DNA of 64,000 nucleotides, taken from positions 24,858,001 through 24,922,000 of the forward strand of contig NC_056550.1 in assembly GCF_910596095.1 (NCBI RefSeq). The letters are read 5' to 3'. The stretch is from Thunnus maccoyii (Eukaryota; Chordata; Actinopteri; Scombriformes; Scombridae). The translations under genes were made by a program, and so were the position numbers. A model generated the notes under the pieces. That model saw only the letters and a program-made list of their open reading frames with translations. It was not told the DNA's origin and ran no database searches. Positions 33,090 through 55,995 of the stretch are shown piece after piece (within the stretch, counting starts at the first letter, position 1; each line of letters begins with the position of its first letter).

Positions 33090-33674
33090 CTAGGATCGTG
33101 AGAAGCGAGCTCTAGAGCTCTTGTGCCTTAAGTTTCTCTTGATTTGTGGCTCAGGGCTGTAACGCTCCGTGTAGCCAGAGGGAGAGAGACATTCAGAGGC
33201 ACTGTCACTGTCTGATAGATGGTGACCATGTACTGAACTGTGGTCAGAGATGCTGTGGTCATCATCTGATCTGTCCATTGTCTGATCACATTTCTGGGCC
33301 AGAATCTCTGCGTATGGCCTTCTAAAGCTTCTACTGCGTGAATGCCTATCTCGACGCAGTTGGTGGACATGGCGGTTACGCTCAGTGTCTCTATGCTGCC
33401 TTTTGTCACCCCCCTTTGGACTGTTATGAGGGTGATATTTTGAGGCAGCAGACCTGTATGATGCTTCAGTGTTTGAGCTGGCAGGCTCAATTGTTTTCCC
33501 TCCTGATTTGGAAGTGACAGCAGTTTCCCAAGCCACCTGTGTCATCTTTCTTATCTCACGCAGTGAGGGGTTACCTGCATGCGTCGTAAGTACAACGTGT
33601 ACGCATGGATGTACCACTGAGCACCTGAGGAGCCTGGTTATTTGGGCGTTTATAGATGATTTTAAGGTTAGCAA
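33090..33674 (-). CDS. Unrecognised 194-aa open frame, Arg/Ser/His-rich
   Basis: Longest unexplained frame in the 25-35 kb gap. The middle and C-terminal parts are rich in Arg, Ser, His and Asp (for example HQLRRDRHSRSRSFRRPYAE and SDDDHSISDHSS) and look disordered, like an SR-type tail or a retrotransposon gag-type basic region. There is no signal peptide, membrane span or zinc knuckle. No poly(A) signal or promoter was assigned. A plus-strand gypsy fragment lies 0.8 kb away, so element origin is possible. I do not recognise it. Confidence 0.25.
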   Translation of the reverse strand: MLTLKSSINAQITRLLRCSVVHPCVHVVLTTHAGNPSLREIRKMTQVAWETAVTSKSGGKTIEPASSNTEASYRSAASKYHPHNSPKGGDKRQHRDTERNRHVHQLRRDRHSRSRSFRRPYAEILAQKCDQTMDRSDDDHSISDHSSVHGHHLSDSDSASECLSPSGYTERYSPEPQIKRNLRHKSSRARFSRS

Positions 33675-33986
33675 ATTTAATAAAATGATCCAAATTTAAT
33701 ATATTTAATAATAGTTCATATAAAATATTATAAAAGCAAAGGGAAACATCTTTGGCTTGAGACACAAGAACGAATGCCATAATTTAATTGTTCGGATATT
33801 CACTTAAATTTCAGGTCTAAGCAATACCTGCACGCAAAGAAACACACAAGAACGAATGCCAGCAGTGTTTCCTGCATGTGGCTGTAAATAGTTCACAGAG
33901 TGGAGACACACCCGGACACACCTGCCCTCAATCAAGCCAATGAATCACCACCATGGCCTCCCAGCAAATGTGAAATCCCCCCCCAA

Positions 33987-33987
<1 letters not shown>

Positions 33988-34027
<40 letters not shown>
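33988..34027. repeat. (AC)n microsatellite, about 20 units
   Basis: Uninterrupted AC run after a short C tract. Confidence 0.95.
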
Positions 34028-35280
34028 ACTACCCACAATCAGAAAATACAACATGTGCAACCACGTCTTCCCTGTATGAATGCACAAAACCCATAGACTA
34101 GATGTATAACATATACTGTATAACTGAATAAGCCAGCTGTAAGCAGTGAAAGTGTCTAATGACTTTGAGACAGAGAAAACTATATCTGTGAGTAAAACAC
34201 ATGCAGAAATGTAAAATGAAGTTAAAAAGGTTGTAAAATCAGTTTTAAAGTTATAAGGTTTTAAAGTTGCACAAGTTAAATCAATTTTTTAAGCTTTGTT
34301 CTTGTTTAATTCAACATTAATACTAGCAAAAGGCACTTGGGCAGCTGTCAATTATTTTCAGGATTATAAAGATCATTTTACTTGGGAGCTGATTCCACTA
34401 ATGTCTCAAAACTAGAGTCACATAGTTTTTCAAGGACACTGACTCTTCATAACAGCAACAACATTAGAATCAAATGTAGCACGAGGATAAAGACCTTTGA
34501 TATCTGAGTGGAACTTATTATAGGTCTTATCTCAGCCGAGTTGGCAAATGTTCCTCTAGTCCTTCTAAGGGAAGGTATAATACCATTTGAACTTTATGGA
34601 AAGAGCCAAACATACAATTTTATTAGAGGAATATGAGATGTGCCAGTGTCCTGGAACCAGCGGCACTTGGGTGCTTCTCCAAAACTTTGTTCCATTCTTG
34701 GCTATGCATGTGTAATTGCAAGGGTAAGTAGAGACGACCTCGTGTTATAAAATGATGAAATCCCTCTCAAATAAGTCAGAATCTAAATTTATGGGAGCAA
34801 ATTATTTATTGGAGCAAAACCAGTGGTTCAAAAACCAGGGAATATATTCCAACAACATCTATTTTGGGACATACTTTGGACATTACCATGAAGTTTTATA
34901 TGCAGAAATAAAGCCAAGTTAAATACATCTCTGTAAAACATGTTGCATGATATTACTAATATTACATGTCATATTTCAAAACCAATATATGGTGTTTAAG
35001 GGTTTTAAAGTTACAATGTTAAGTGTGTTTTACTTATTTTTATGATACTATGGCCCTGAAACTAAATTTTACTGTATTTCAAATATCTGAAATGTGGACA
35101 AGCTCTGACACTCAATACCAATGACATTTAGAGTGCATCTTACTAAGAGTTTATGGGTTCAAAAATGGATGACAAGGCACAACCCCTTTAATAGATTTAA
35201 TAAATGCTTAAATATGTATTTTTCATTATTTTCTTCTTTTTCATTTTTATTTTTACCCAATTCTGATCCTTGTCAGCTTG
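34028..35280. other. Intergenic upstream of the myosin promoter
   Basis: AT-rich, with no gene or recognised repeat. Distal myosin regulatory sequence may be here, but nothing specific can be shown. Confidence 0.4.
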
Positions 35281-35293
35281 CTTAATATAGAAG

Positions 35294-35489
35294 CTATTTT
35301 TACAATTTAGGAATGACGTGTATTAGACACAAAAAAGCTTACTAAACCTGAGATGTCAACAGGTGGGTCTCAAGATGACAGAGATACTTGACCAAATCGA
35401 GTGGTCGACTGCTGCTGACCAAGCAGTTCCAGCCTCTATATAAACAGCAGGTTCAGGCTCTTCTGAGAACTGACAGGCATCTCACCCAG
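35294..35489 (+). promoter_or_regulatory. Myosin heavy chain core promoter and non-coding exon 1
   Basis: TATATAAA at 35437-35444 is followed about 25-30 bases later by a putative start near 35467 and a short non-coding exon ending at a GTTAGT donor (35490). Upstream are a near-consensus MEF2 word CTATTTTTAC (35294-35303) and the E-box CAGGTG (35360-35365). E-box plus MEF2 site plus TATA is usual for sarcomeric myosin promoters. Factor binding is inferred from motifs only. Confidence 0.65.
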
Positions 35490-35551
35490 GTTAGTGCTTT
35501 GTGTGTGCTTCTGCTCATCTTACTTACAATTTACAATTTATAATTTCATTA

Positions 35552-35714
35552 AGCAGACGCTTTTATCCAAAGTGATGTACATCTGATAGCTGATATAACA
35601 CAAGCAGGGATCTAGTCAGGAGGGACTTGCTTTGACTTCAAGTTAAATTAAACATGAATGTCATGTGACACTTTGTCATCATGTTTTTAATGTTGAGTAA
35701 TCTCAACCGGATAA
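35552..35714 (+). repeat. 163-bp repeat in myosin intron 1, copy A
   Basis: Begins AGCAGACGCTTTTATCCAAA, a word frequent in teleost repeats. It matches 36351-36513 with five substitutions and no gaps. Confidence 0.9.
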
Positions 35715-36350
35715 CGATGGCCGAAGAGCAAAACTTCCTATCTGAAAAATGCACTTTTTTGAGAAAACTAAGAACAACTTGTTTTCTTGCAGAATGCTAT
35801 TTGTTAAGGATACCCAATACATAATACACTGTTTTTGGACTATATTATTATATTATGTGTTAACAATACCGACTAGATATTAATGCCTCGCAAAGAGCAG
35901 ATAGGAGCTTTTGCACTTGATGTAAGTTGGAAGAGGTTCTACAAAACGATGCTCTAAATTAAGTTAATAATTAAAATTAAATTAAAAGAATAATAAAATT
36001 AAGTTTGTTCTCAGGTAAAAAGATGTAGTAAATGTAATAGTTACTACATTGCAGTATACTAGGGTCAGAATTCCTTAAGTGGGAAATTCCTTTAATATAG
36101 TGTATTTGCTTCCTTGTCCACTGGAAATGAATGTTCAGTGATTGTGTAACTCACTCGTGCTGCAGCCTCTCTACACACCCAGGGACTCTGCGTTGTGTTT
36201 GTTGTGTGACTTTTCTGTCACAACGAAGGGCGGGATTATCTCGCAGACAGACTGAATATGAGCAGCCTTCCTTGTTCTCATCATCCAAAGTGAAATCCGC
36301 CAATCAGAAAATTCTGCAGATAGGAGGTTTTGCATTTTGGCCATCGATTT

Positions 36351-36513
36351 AGCAGACGCTTTTATCCAAAGTGATGTACATCCGAGAGCTGATACAACAC
36401 AAGCAGGGCTCTAGTCAGGAGGGACTTGCTTTGACTTCAAGTTAAATTAAACATGAATGTCATGTGACACTTTGTCATCATGTTTTTAATGTTGAGTAAT
36501 CTCAACTGGATAA
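36351..36513 (+). repeat. 163-bp repeat in myosin intron 1, copy B
   Basis: Direct repeat of 35552-35714, about 97% identical, 799 bases away. The flanks of the two copies do not match. Confidence 0.9.
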
Positions 36514-36838
36514 TATCATTAATCAAGGATGTTTCTTTTTAATGTGAAGCATGAGGCAAATATAATTTTTCAACTAATCCTAATAGCTAATTTAGAAAGG
36601 CTCAGTAGAAAGTAGAAAGGCTCTTAATAATCAAAATATTTTTAAATTACTGGAGAGGCTATGAAAATGGTCAACTCATATCACAGGTAACTGTAAAAGT
36701 TTATGGACCCATTAAAGTTTCAATAATTGGTTTAAATTTATGTAGTGAGACTATTGTTTACTGATGTAAGCACTAGGCAGTGGGAAATATTTTAATTTTG
36801 AGTCCTGTGCAATGACCATCACAATCTTTCTTTAACAG

Positions 36839-36888
36839 TATCCTCAGACTACAACAGATACTGTGCTGCTCATCTGGGATAAAGGGGG
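36839..36888 (+). other. Myosin non-coding exon 2
   Basis: 50-base segment between a CTTTAACAG acceptor and a GTAAGA donor, upstream of the start-codon exon (37009). Two non-coding exons before the ATG exon are typical of sarcomeric myosin heavy chain genes. Confidence 0.65.
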
Positions 36889-37027
36889 GTAAGACGTCAG
36901 AAACAACTCAAAGATCCATAATATCAAATAAAGACACTACATGTAAATCATTTAAACTATAACGGAATGAAATATATTTAATGTAATTCAAACTCATCTT
37001 GTTTTCAGTCCCAACTAAACCGCCATC

Positions 37028-47858
<10,831 letters not shown>

Positions 47859-47933
47859 AGGTCATCATAGAGTTTAGGCCTTTAACAAAGTTCATAAAAT
47901 ATGAACATATGGTTGAGGTCTCTTTGACATGTC

Positions 47934-47939
47934 AATAAA
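47934..47939 (+). terminator. Myosin heavy chain poly(A) signal
   Basis: AATAAA 76 bases after the stop codon, giving a short 3' UTR. Confidence 0.85.
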
Positions 47940-48249
47940 GATGATCATCGCAATCCTGGATTCTGTCTTTTTTTCCTGTTTGAAACAATTACTCCTAGAC
48001 AGAGATGCAACTAAGTAGAGCAGCTGTAATGTCTTGTGGTATAATAGCAGAATCACTGGTCACACTTTGACTATGTAGAATCAAGTTTGCCTATATAAGA
48101 TACTATATGACTAAACAGAACTCGTTGCCCACAGTGAGGAAGTATTCAGATCCTTAAATTAACTAAGCAGCACGGTGTAAAAATACATTGTGTCTTGCGA
48201 TCAAGATTATACTTCTGATACTCCAACTTCACCAAATACTGTTTATCTT

Positions 48250-50265
48250 TTGTTTTCGGTAGGCTAGTGGAAGAAGTGCTCAGATCACTGGAAGTAGAGG
48301 GGGCCAAGGGGCCATTGTCCCCCAACTTTACCCTCCTCCCATAATCTTTTTACGTCGTGAATCACGGTATTCCCCCCCCCCCAAATGCCCCTATATTGCA
48401 ACACTTACGGTAAAAAAAAAAAAATACGCCTCTCGTTTGTGTTCACGTCAACAGCAACAGTGAACACAACAGCTGTGAGCGCGGTGCCAAAACGTTGGGT
48501 CCAGGGCTGTCACCGCTTCAGTCCCGAATGGTTTTAGCCGAGCCCCGCATATTACTGCTCCTCAAAACTGTTGTTTTACTGACACAGAGTGGAGCGACAG
48601 GGGGGAGAGGGAGAAATATGGTGCTGCACATAACAAGGCGCATACAGGCAGTGAATGTATTACAGACAGTAAAACTACTTTTTATAGTAAGCGGATCGGT
48701 TTCCAGTGTTTCAAACCTTCCTCCACGTTGCAGCACACAGATCGATCCATAATGAAAACTGCAGAGAGCACAAAATCCTCAAATTGCGTGGGCTCTCCAC
48801 AATCACAGACCAACTTTCATGTATTTTGCTGCTTTTACTTCTCCAATATTTTATATCTGTTACATAATCTACTGAAATGTCCGTCAGAATAAGCTACAGC
48901 TATTAATGTGACTCAGGCATAAATTCAGAGAGCGATGAGCGCATTTACTCACGTGGCTCAGCAGCGGTAACTTCATTTGCACTGAATCGGTCATGATCTG
49001 ACGGTAATTAATGTTCCGGATTTCTGCTATACATCTACACTATTGGCTGTGTGTAAAGAGGTCAGCTGTTACGCACAGATTTCAGGTTTATACGATGGAA
49101 TTGTTTGTAATAAAACAGCCCTTATGGATGAATCCGAGGCTCCATCATAGCAGTCAGGTCATTTTTATTCTAAGTAGCTAAAAGTCCAAGATAAGCCTAA
49201 AACCCCATATCCACTTGGTCCCCCCTCATGTCTGACTGAAGATTTCGCTCTTGTTGAAAACAGTCCTGTGTAAAACAATAAGGGGTGAGTCGGTGTGACA
49301 ATGAAATATGATCCAGCAGTCCAGTTGGAGTAACAGATTATTGCGTTTAAAGGTTGATCTGAAAAACACTGCACAGCGGTTTGTAATATGCACAACTCTG
49401 GAAAGTTATCACGCTTCAACATGTGAAGTGTGTTTGTGTCCGCGGATCCCCGAAGAGTATGAATGGAACCGTGTGCGCGTCCACGGTCCGCGTCCATGTC
49501 CACAGCTGTCTGGAAAATATGAAAAGACCTTAAGACACACACACTGACTTTTGGCCCCCTGGCTCACATCCTTTACTTTAGTAAAAGAACATAAGTATTA
49601 TGAGCTTGATGTAGTTAAAGTATTGCAGTAAAAGTAGTGGTTTGGTCCCTCTGACTGATATATTATTATATATGACATCATTAGATTATTAATAGTGAAG
49701 CATCAGTGTTAGAGCAGCATGTTACTGTTGTAGATGCTGGAGGTGGAGCTAGTTTCAACTACTTTATATACAGTTAGCTAGTTTAGTCCAGTGGTTCCCA
49801 ACTTAAGGGTCCGGCCCCTTCAAAGGGTCAGCAGATAAATCTGAGGGGTCGTGAGATGATTAATGGGAGAGGAAAGAAGAAAAAACAAAGTTCTGATTCA
49901 CAAATCTGTTTTCAGTTTTTGGACTTTTTCTCTAATCTTTGATTTTTGGTGAAATATTGGATCATTTGAACATTTATTGAAATGAAAGCATGTGAGAAGT
50001 TTAGAGGGAAAAATCACTATTTGGTGGAGCTGTTAACAACTCATAGATATGTGAAATGTGACCCCGACTACACACTGCTTTTTGTAAGACGTCAAAACGC
50101 CAAAAAGGTTGGAAACCACTGGTTTCATCTTTAACAATGTGTTGTATTTTAAAAGCTTGTTAGATTATCCATTGTGTCAAATCTTCATCTGAAAAGTAAC
50201 TAAAGCTGTCAAAGTACCTAAAATTGTACTTAAGCACAGTACTTGAGTAAATGTACTGCATTACT
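48250..50265 (-). mobile_element. CAGTGGTGGAA MITE, copy 3, interrupted by a 1.25-kb insertion
   Basis: Inverted copy of the 9.6 kb element. The outer arm is near 48262-48290 (GTGGAAGAAGTGCTCAGATC), and the body resumes at about 49550 (ATCCTTTACTTTAGTAAAAG) and runs to about 50262. It contains the nested CAGTGGTTCCCAAC element at about 49790-50130. A short related remnant (GAGGAAGTATTCAGATCCTT) lies at 48135-48155. Confidence 0.68.
48291..49550. mobile_element. Insertion of unknown class inside MITE copy 3
   Basis: About 1.26 kb, richer in CpG than its surroundings, separating two parts of the host element. Its ends carry AGAGGGGGCCAAGG and the inverse of GAGCCAGGGGGCCAAAAG, suggesting imperfect terminal repeats. 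A C-run (about 48370-48381) and an A-run lie near the left end. No transposase was recognised; short frames inside are not convincing. Exact edges and target duplication are unresolved. Confidence 0.5.
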
Positions 50266-51187
50266 GGATTCTTTTACTGATGACACTGAAGACAATCAAG
50301 ACAAATTTCACTGAAACACATCTTTTATTTTTCTTACTTCAAATCTAAATAATATACTTGAGATTTCAGATTTGTCATTATGGCACAAAACATTGAAACT
50401 GCAGCAGCACAATTAGAAAAAAACAAAACAAAACACCCAAACAGTGTTTATAATATACAAAATATACACCAACCTGTATCTAGCACAGTTATGTGGCACA
50501 TTTTACCCCTGATGGTTTGAATTTATCTCAAACACTTTGGTAAAACATGACTGCAGTCACTTTGACGAGGGTTCACGTCCTGTTGGGAAACTTTTCTGCA
50601 TTTAAATCAACACCGACACTTCAGCTTAAATGAAGGTTGGCTTTTGAAAACACAGAGTAATAAAGAATCCCACTCAGTTAGTAGTACCAGTGGGATGCAT
50701 GAAGTCAAATCATGCATCCTAATTACACTAGGGCACAGATGGAATTAAACAAGCGTTATTCTATATGCACGGTAGTTTAAAAGTGCTAAATGTGCAGCAG
50801 AATAAGCTGATTTTTCAAGGGTGTCTTTCACTGTCTTTCATATTAAATCCAACCCAAAAGGGAAGCATTCCTGTTTATTGGCATCATGTGTGGACCTTGT
50901 TGTCTTGTTTGCGCAGGGTTCCCATAGCTGCCCCTGCCAAAAAAAGTGAATAATAGGCTATTAGAGTTAACTTGAGTCCAGTCCATATTGTACGTGGGTG
51001 AGAGCCTGTAGGCAGAGAATGAGAGAATGAGTCATAGCGATGCCACCAGCAGACCCATCAACTGACTATCACCTCTCTATGTACAGTAAGCACAGGTGAG
51101 GGGAAGCGGGGATCTCACCGGCAACACAATCCAACATTATATATAGCCGAACACACATATGCACAAACACTAGTAAATAGCTTACTC

Positions 51188-51189
<2 letters not shown>
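50266..51189. other. Intergenic, no gene seen
   Basis: No coding signal. A minus-strand AATAAA-type word near 50321 could end some transcript, but no upstream gene on that strand was found before sstr3. Confidence 0.4.

Positions 51190-51229
<40 letters not shown>
51190..51229. repeat. (GA)n microsatellite
   Basis: Twenty GA units, uninterrupted. Confidence 0.95.
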
Positions 51230-51230
<1 letters not shown>

Positions 51231-51471
51231 AGCAAACACATCACGGCTCTACTCGCCCTGAACAAATCTCCACTGCAAGCCCCAGAGGCCTGGCAAATAA
51301 AGTATGAGCCAGGCAAATCCCTTTTTAATGTGCCTTTAATGACGTTTCCATACTCCTCAGTGGATTCATGCAAAAGGGTGAATGTGGGCGTGTGGGCTGA
51401 AGACCAGCCGAGAGGAGCAGCGGCACAGAAAAAGCAAAGCTTTTTTCACTGTATTTACAGCCAGCTAAATA

Positions 51472-51474
<3 letters not shown>

Positions 51475-51522
<48 letters not shown>
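51475..51522. repeat. (TG)n microsatellite
   Basis: About 24 TG units. The short open frame across it is not a gene. Confidence 0.95.
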
Positions 51523-51523
<1 letters not shown>

Positions 51524-52084
51524 TGTGTTCATGAATGAACGATAGGAAGGTGACTTTTTGATGAATGATGGAGATTTGTTGCAACATTTGTTGCAATGGA
51601 AATGTGCAATGAAAATAAAGTCATTCTATTCTTTTCTTTTCTATTATATAACATGATTTGTATTATCTTTTTTAAATTAAAGTAAAATTCAACATGAATG
51701 GAGATATTTGTGCCTTGAAAAATCTAATTAGAAACAGTTTTAACTCTTGTGTTTTGTTGAAATTGGCTTCACTCCCTTATTGTACGGAGTCCCACAGACC
51801 CCAATGTTGTATAGGAAATTAATAAAGAACAACCTTAAAATAATTAACAAAAATGAATGTTCAAAAGTATAATTCAAAAAATCCTAAAAATAAAACTAGC
51901 AAAATAGACTTTTTTTCTCCCTTTTTTAAATATTTTTTGTCATCTGGTCGTATTAAAAACCAATATGTAGTCATAATGCTTCCCTTTGATACACACTGCT
52001 CATTAATAAAGGGCACAAAATACAGAAATGATTATAAAGCCTTGTTATTACACCAAACAATAATTATGGTATATTTCCTGTTTT
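51523..52084. other. Intergenic, AT-rich
   Basis: No gene. Contains runs such as TAATTAACAAAAATG and poly-T tracts but nothing that can be assigned. Confidence 0.4.
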
Positions 52085-53235
52085 ATAAGTTACTACGTTT
52101 GAGAGCCCCAAGGTTCGATTCCACGACCACTACTATTTAATCTCTAAATGCTCCCACTTGCACATATTATACAGAAACACAAAATAAACTACCATAATTA
52201 TGCAGATGATTCACAGCTGTAGATATCTCCTCCTGATGACCTAGATCCAATACATTACCTAACTCAGTATATTGATCATATTAATCGATAGATGTCAGAG
52301 AACTTTTTATAACTGAACAAAAACAAAACAGAAAAACTCATCTTTGGTGCAAAGGCTCAGGGACAGAAAATTGCAGCTTATCTCAGTCTCCATCTCTATC
52401 ACAAAAGTGAAGCTAGAAATCTGACAGCGATCTAAACTTTAAGAGCCATATCAATCATCTCACAAGATCAGTCTTCTATCATCTAAAAAACATTTCAAAA
52501 CTAAGGAGCTTTCTATCAAAATCAGACTCTGAGAAACTAATCCATGCATCTGTAACAAGCAGACTAGACTACTGTCATAATCTATTCACCGGCTTCCCAA
52601 AATCAGCTGTGCGGTGACTATAATTAACTCAAAATGCGGCTGCACATGTTTTCACCAGAACTAAAAAGCCTGAACACATCACACCTGTTCTTAGATCTCT
52701 CTATTGGCTAGAAACTAGAATCAAAACAAGACTAGAATCAATTTTAAAATTCCTCTACTTGTATACAAAGCTCTAAATGGCCTTGCACCTCAGTATATAA
52801 AAGACATGCTAATAAGATACAAACCAGCAAGAAGTCTCAGGTCCACAGGCAGAGGTCTTTTAACCATCCATCATATTAACTCTAAAGCAGGAGAGGCTGC
52901 CTTTTGTATTTATGCGCCAAGTAGATGGATCGCCCTGCCTGAGGACCTGAGAGAGACTCCACTTTGAACACTTTTAAAAGCAGGTTAAAAACATTACTCT
53001 TCACAACAGTCTGTGGCTAAGTTCTTTGTCTGTGTGTGTGTTCTGTATATTCTGACATTTGTATTTTCTGCACTGATTCTTGTATAACTGCACTAAAACC
53101 TGTTGATGCATATTTATATTCTGCACTTGTACTTTTATGATTGTGTTACAACTGTATTGTCATTTTATGTAAAGCACATTGTGTTGCCCTGTGTATGAAT
53201 TGTGCTATATAAATAAAGTTTGACTTGATTTGACT
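52085..53235 (+). pseudogene. LINE reverse transcriptase remnant (L2/CR1-like) with 3' tail
   Basis: Conceptual frames, with stops and shifts, give the end of a LINE reverse transcriptase. NYADDSQL includes the catalytic YADD at 52199-52210, followed by a DYC-GLFTG-like block near 52568, KPEHITPVLRSLYWLP near 52668, YKALNGLA near 52765 and PSRWIALPEDLRE near 52920. A 3' tail with TGTGCTATATAAATAAAGTT ends at about 53220. YADD with this C-terminal order suits L2/Rex1-type LINEs. Decayed and 5'-truncated. Confidence 0.72.
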
Positions 53236-55424
53236 TTACGTTTTAACAAATATATATTCCTTTTTGTTTGCCAAATAGTCATTAACAGACAAAGAAATAT
53301 ACAGTACTGTATAATCATGTTTGGACCTCTTATGAACAAATTTTTCAACATAAATCAAAATAGTTATTTTGGATTTGCAGCAGAGGTCTTCTGAAACATG
53401 CCATCAGTTCAAAATTATGTTTATAAGCAATTTTCATAAAATTAGTAAAAAAGGGTCTGAGGTCTTTGGGACCTGGATTGGCATTTTAATGCACATACTG
53501 CATTAAAATGCCAAAAATAGAACAAAATGAACCACAAAATATGAGTTTATTCTGTTTTTGCCATGATTGTGGTGTGACTTTAGGAACAATATATTGTAAT
53601 AAATTATTTTGCTGTTTCTCAGTGCACATAACAAATCTGAAGAAGCTGGTTTTGAATATTAATACATTAGTTTTAAATGTGTCTGCTGCTCTGAGCACTT
53701 GTTGTGTGTAGACTTTAGATCTCCTGACACTGATGGATTTGATGTGGATCAGACAGACTGATCTGAACTGGCCTCATCTGTAAATTTTTTGCGAACAGTC
53801 AGTATAATAGTTCACATCTCTGAATGTGTGTGTGTGTTCATTGTGTAGGGCAGCTGTAGCCTAGTATGCACTATACTGTATGTTGTGTTATCTTATCAGT
53901 GTCAATTTAAATCCCCCATAGCAAGAAACATGTGCTGCCTTTCACGCTCTGGAAACTACTTTAGCTAAATTGTTCCTACAGGGCAGGTATTGTTATCAAG
54001 TAACATTAAATGGTGAAATATTACAACTAAAGTCCAACTCAGTTTGAGTCCTGGACCTACTATAAGTCTTCAAATCTTATTATCTGAGCAATAATTTCCA
54101 AAATGACCATCAGCACACTTATCAGAGGGTCTGAATTTAGAGATTGAGACCATAACGACTTGTTAAAAAAAAACGTATTGACTTTGTATTTCTAGAGAGA
54201 AGTAAATGCTTTTTGAATGGGAGTCATTTGGAGTCAGGGGTTTTTTTGTAGCCAGCATCTGGTGGCCTTTGGTGGTATTGCACTTTAAGGCTGTGGTAGT
54301 TGCTGCTTGCTCTGTATCTGATGAGAGCCAGTGTTGCGAGTCCTTGGGAAGAAAGTATATCAGCACTTGGGCACATACAGTACTAAATCTGAAACAAAGC
54401 TAGTGTGATTTTAAACTGACATTCTTGAAATAGTGTATCACTTATGTGCCTTATATCACATAAGGGTGCTTTCTGATAACACAATAGTAAATGATTAACT
54501 TTGAATTGCTGCCAGTGTTTAACTTGTACATGATTTATCAAGACATTTAGCTTAACTCATGAGCCTTCAGAGTTACTTAATGTGACGTATGGTGTACTGG
54601 GCACAAAATTATAATATCAAACAGCAGGTGATGTGTGTTTTTTGTTTGTAATCTAGAGCGAAATTTTAAGAGTAATGTGGTGTATTTCTTCATTCACCCT
54701 GATCTGCAAAATCCAGGCAGCACATGCTAGTTTATTGTCATCAAATGTGCCAGAGAAATTTAGTTATGAATTCTGAACTTGTGTGTCCAGGATGCAGAGT
54801 TATCACACAAAGTGTTATGCTTTCAGGAAATTGTGCATTTTTCCTGCTACAGTGCAAGAGACAAATTCCTTCACCAAGGTCAAAATTTCAACTACGACAT
54901 CATTCAGATTGAATTCAAAGAACATACTACAAGGCCCAAGGTCAGTTCTATCAAGACATGAATACAAATGCCATAAACTGTACATATAACACAATATTCA
55001 TGTATATATTATTCATAAATAATCCATGAGAGCGCTGCGAGATATGAAGGCATGAGTCCTTTCCAAAATGCTAATGTGTACATGGTTGCAGTGACTGTTG
55101 ACAAGCTTAAATACAGTTTAATTTTTGCAAGTGATTGTCACATGCAAAACATAAAATAAAAAGGTTACAAGTACAAAGATCAACCAGATACATGTGATAA
55201 AAGTAAATAAAGGCACAAATTTGTACATTTGGACATGCATATGTACACTTTATAAACATTCATTCTGCATGTTGGCAAAACTTTAGCAACTCCTTCAAGT
55301 GCTAAAGAAACATTGATCAAAAAAGCAATTCTGATTTTTAAAATGTTCCTTATATTTTTTTAATCCGTCCTGTGTTGTAATACTGACTTCACTTCAAGTA
55401 ACATAAACTGTACAACAATAATAA
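53236..55424. other. Intergenic, no gene seen
   Basis: AT-rich sequence with short random frames only. No RNA gene or complete transposon is supported. Confidence 0.45.
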
Positions 55425-55870
55425 TAATAGTAATAATAATAATGATGATAATACATTTAATTTGTACAGCACTTTTCATTCATACTGAAACTCAAAGTGC
55501 TACAGTATTAATAACACAGAACACACAACATAAAGAAAATAGTAATAAGAGTTAAGATGAAATAGCCTTCCTGAATAGAGAGGTTTTTAGGCCTTTTTTT
55601 CAAAGAGTCTAGGGTCTGTATTGCCCTCAGAAAGTTAGGAAGGCTGTTCCACAAGCATGATGCAGCAGAGCAGTTGGCTTGATCCCCCATGGTGTGGAGC
55701 TTAGTACTGGGCTCTCGGAGGATCAAGCTGCTGGCAGATCTGAGGGGGCGGGTGGAGGTTTGTGGTGTGATCAGTTCCTGTAGGTAGGGAGGCACAAGTC
55801 CATTGATGCATTTGTATGTGAGTAACAGGACTTTGTAGTCAGTCTTGAAGGAGACAGGGAGCAAGTGGAA
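55425..55870 (-). pseudogene. L2-type LINE 3' fragment, directly downstream of sstr3
   Basis: A minus-strand open frame (55864-55508, 118 codons) matches the C-terminal part of L2-like reverse transcriptases: FKTDYKVLLLTYKCINGLVPPYL, LRSASSLILREPSTK and ASCLWNSLPNFLRAI-type blocks. It continues into a tail with AAAGTGCTGTACAAAT and AAT triplet repeats near 55417-55452. Truncated at both sides. It is in the same orientation as sstr3 and could lie in its 3' UTR. Confidence 0.7.
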
Positions 55871-55995
55871 CGAAAGCAGAATTGGTGTTTTATGTTTGCG
55901 TTCTCACACTCTCATCAGGATCCTGGCAGTGCTGTTCTGAATGTACTGAATTAGAGAGGGGCGGAGTTTGGAGATGTTTTTGGATTTTTTTTACA

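Noticed and set aside
33988-34027. Regulatory Z-DNA element
   Set aside because: A plain AC microsatellite; no evidence for a role.
36131-36352. 73-codon ORF between the two 163-bp repeats
   Set aside because: Lies in a myosin intron, has no recognisable features and is of a length expected by chance.
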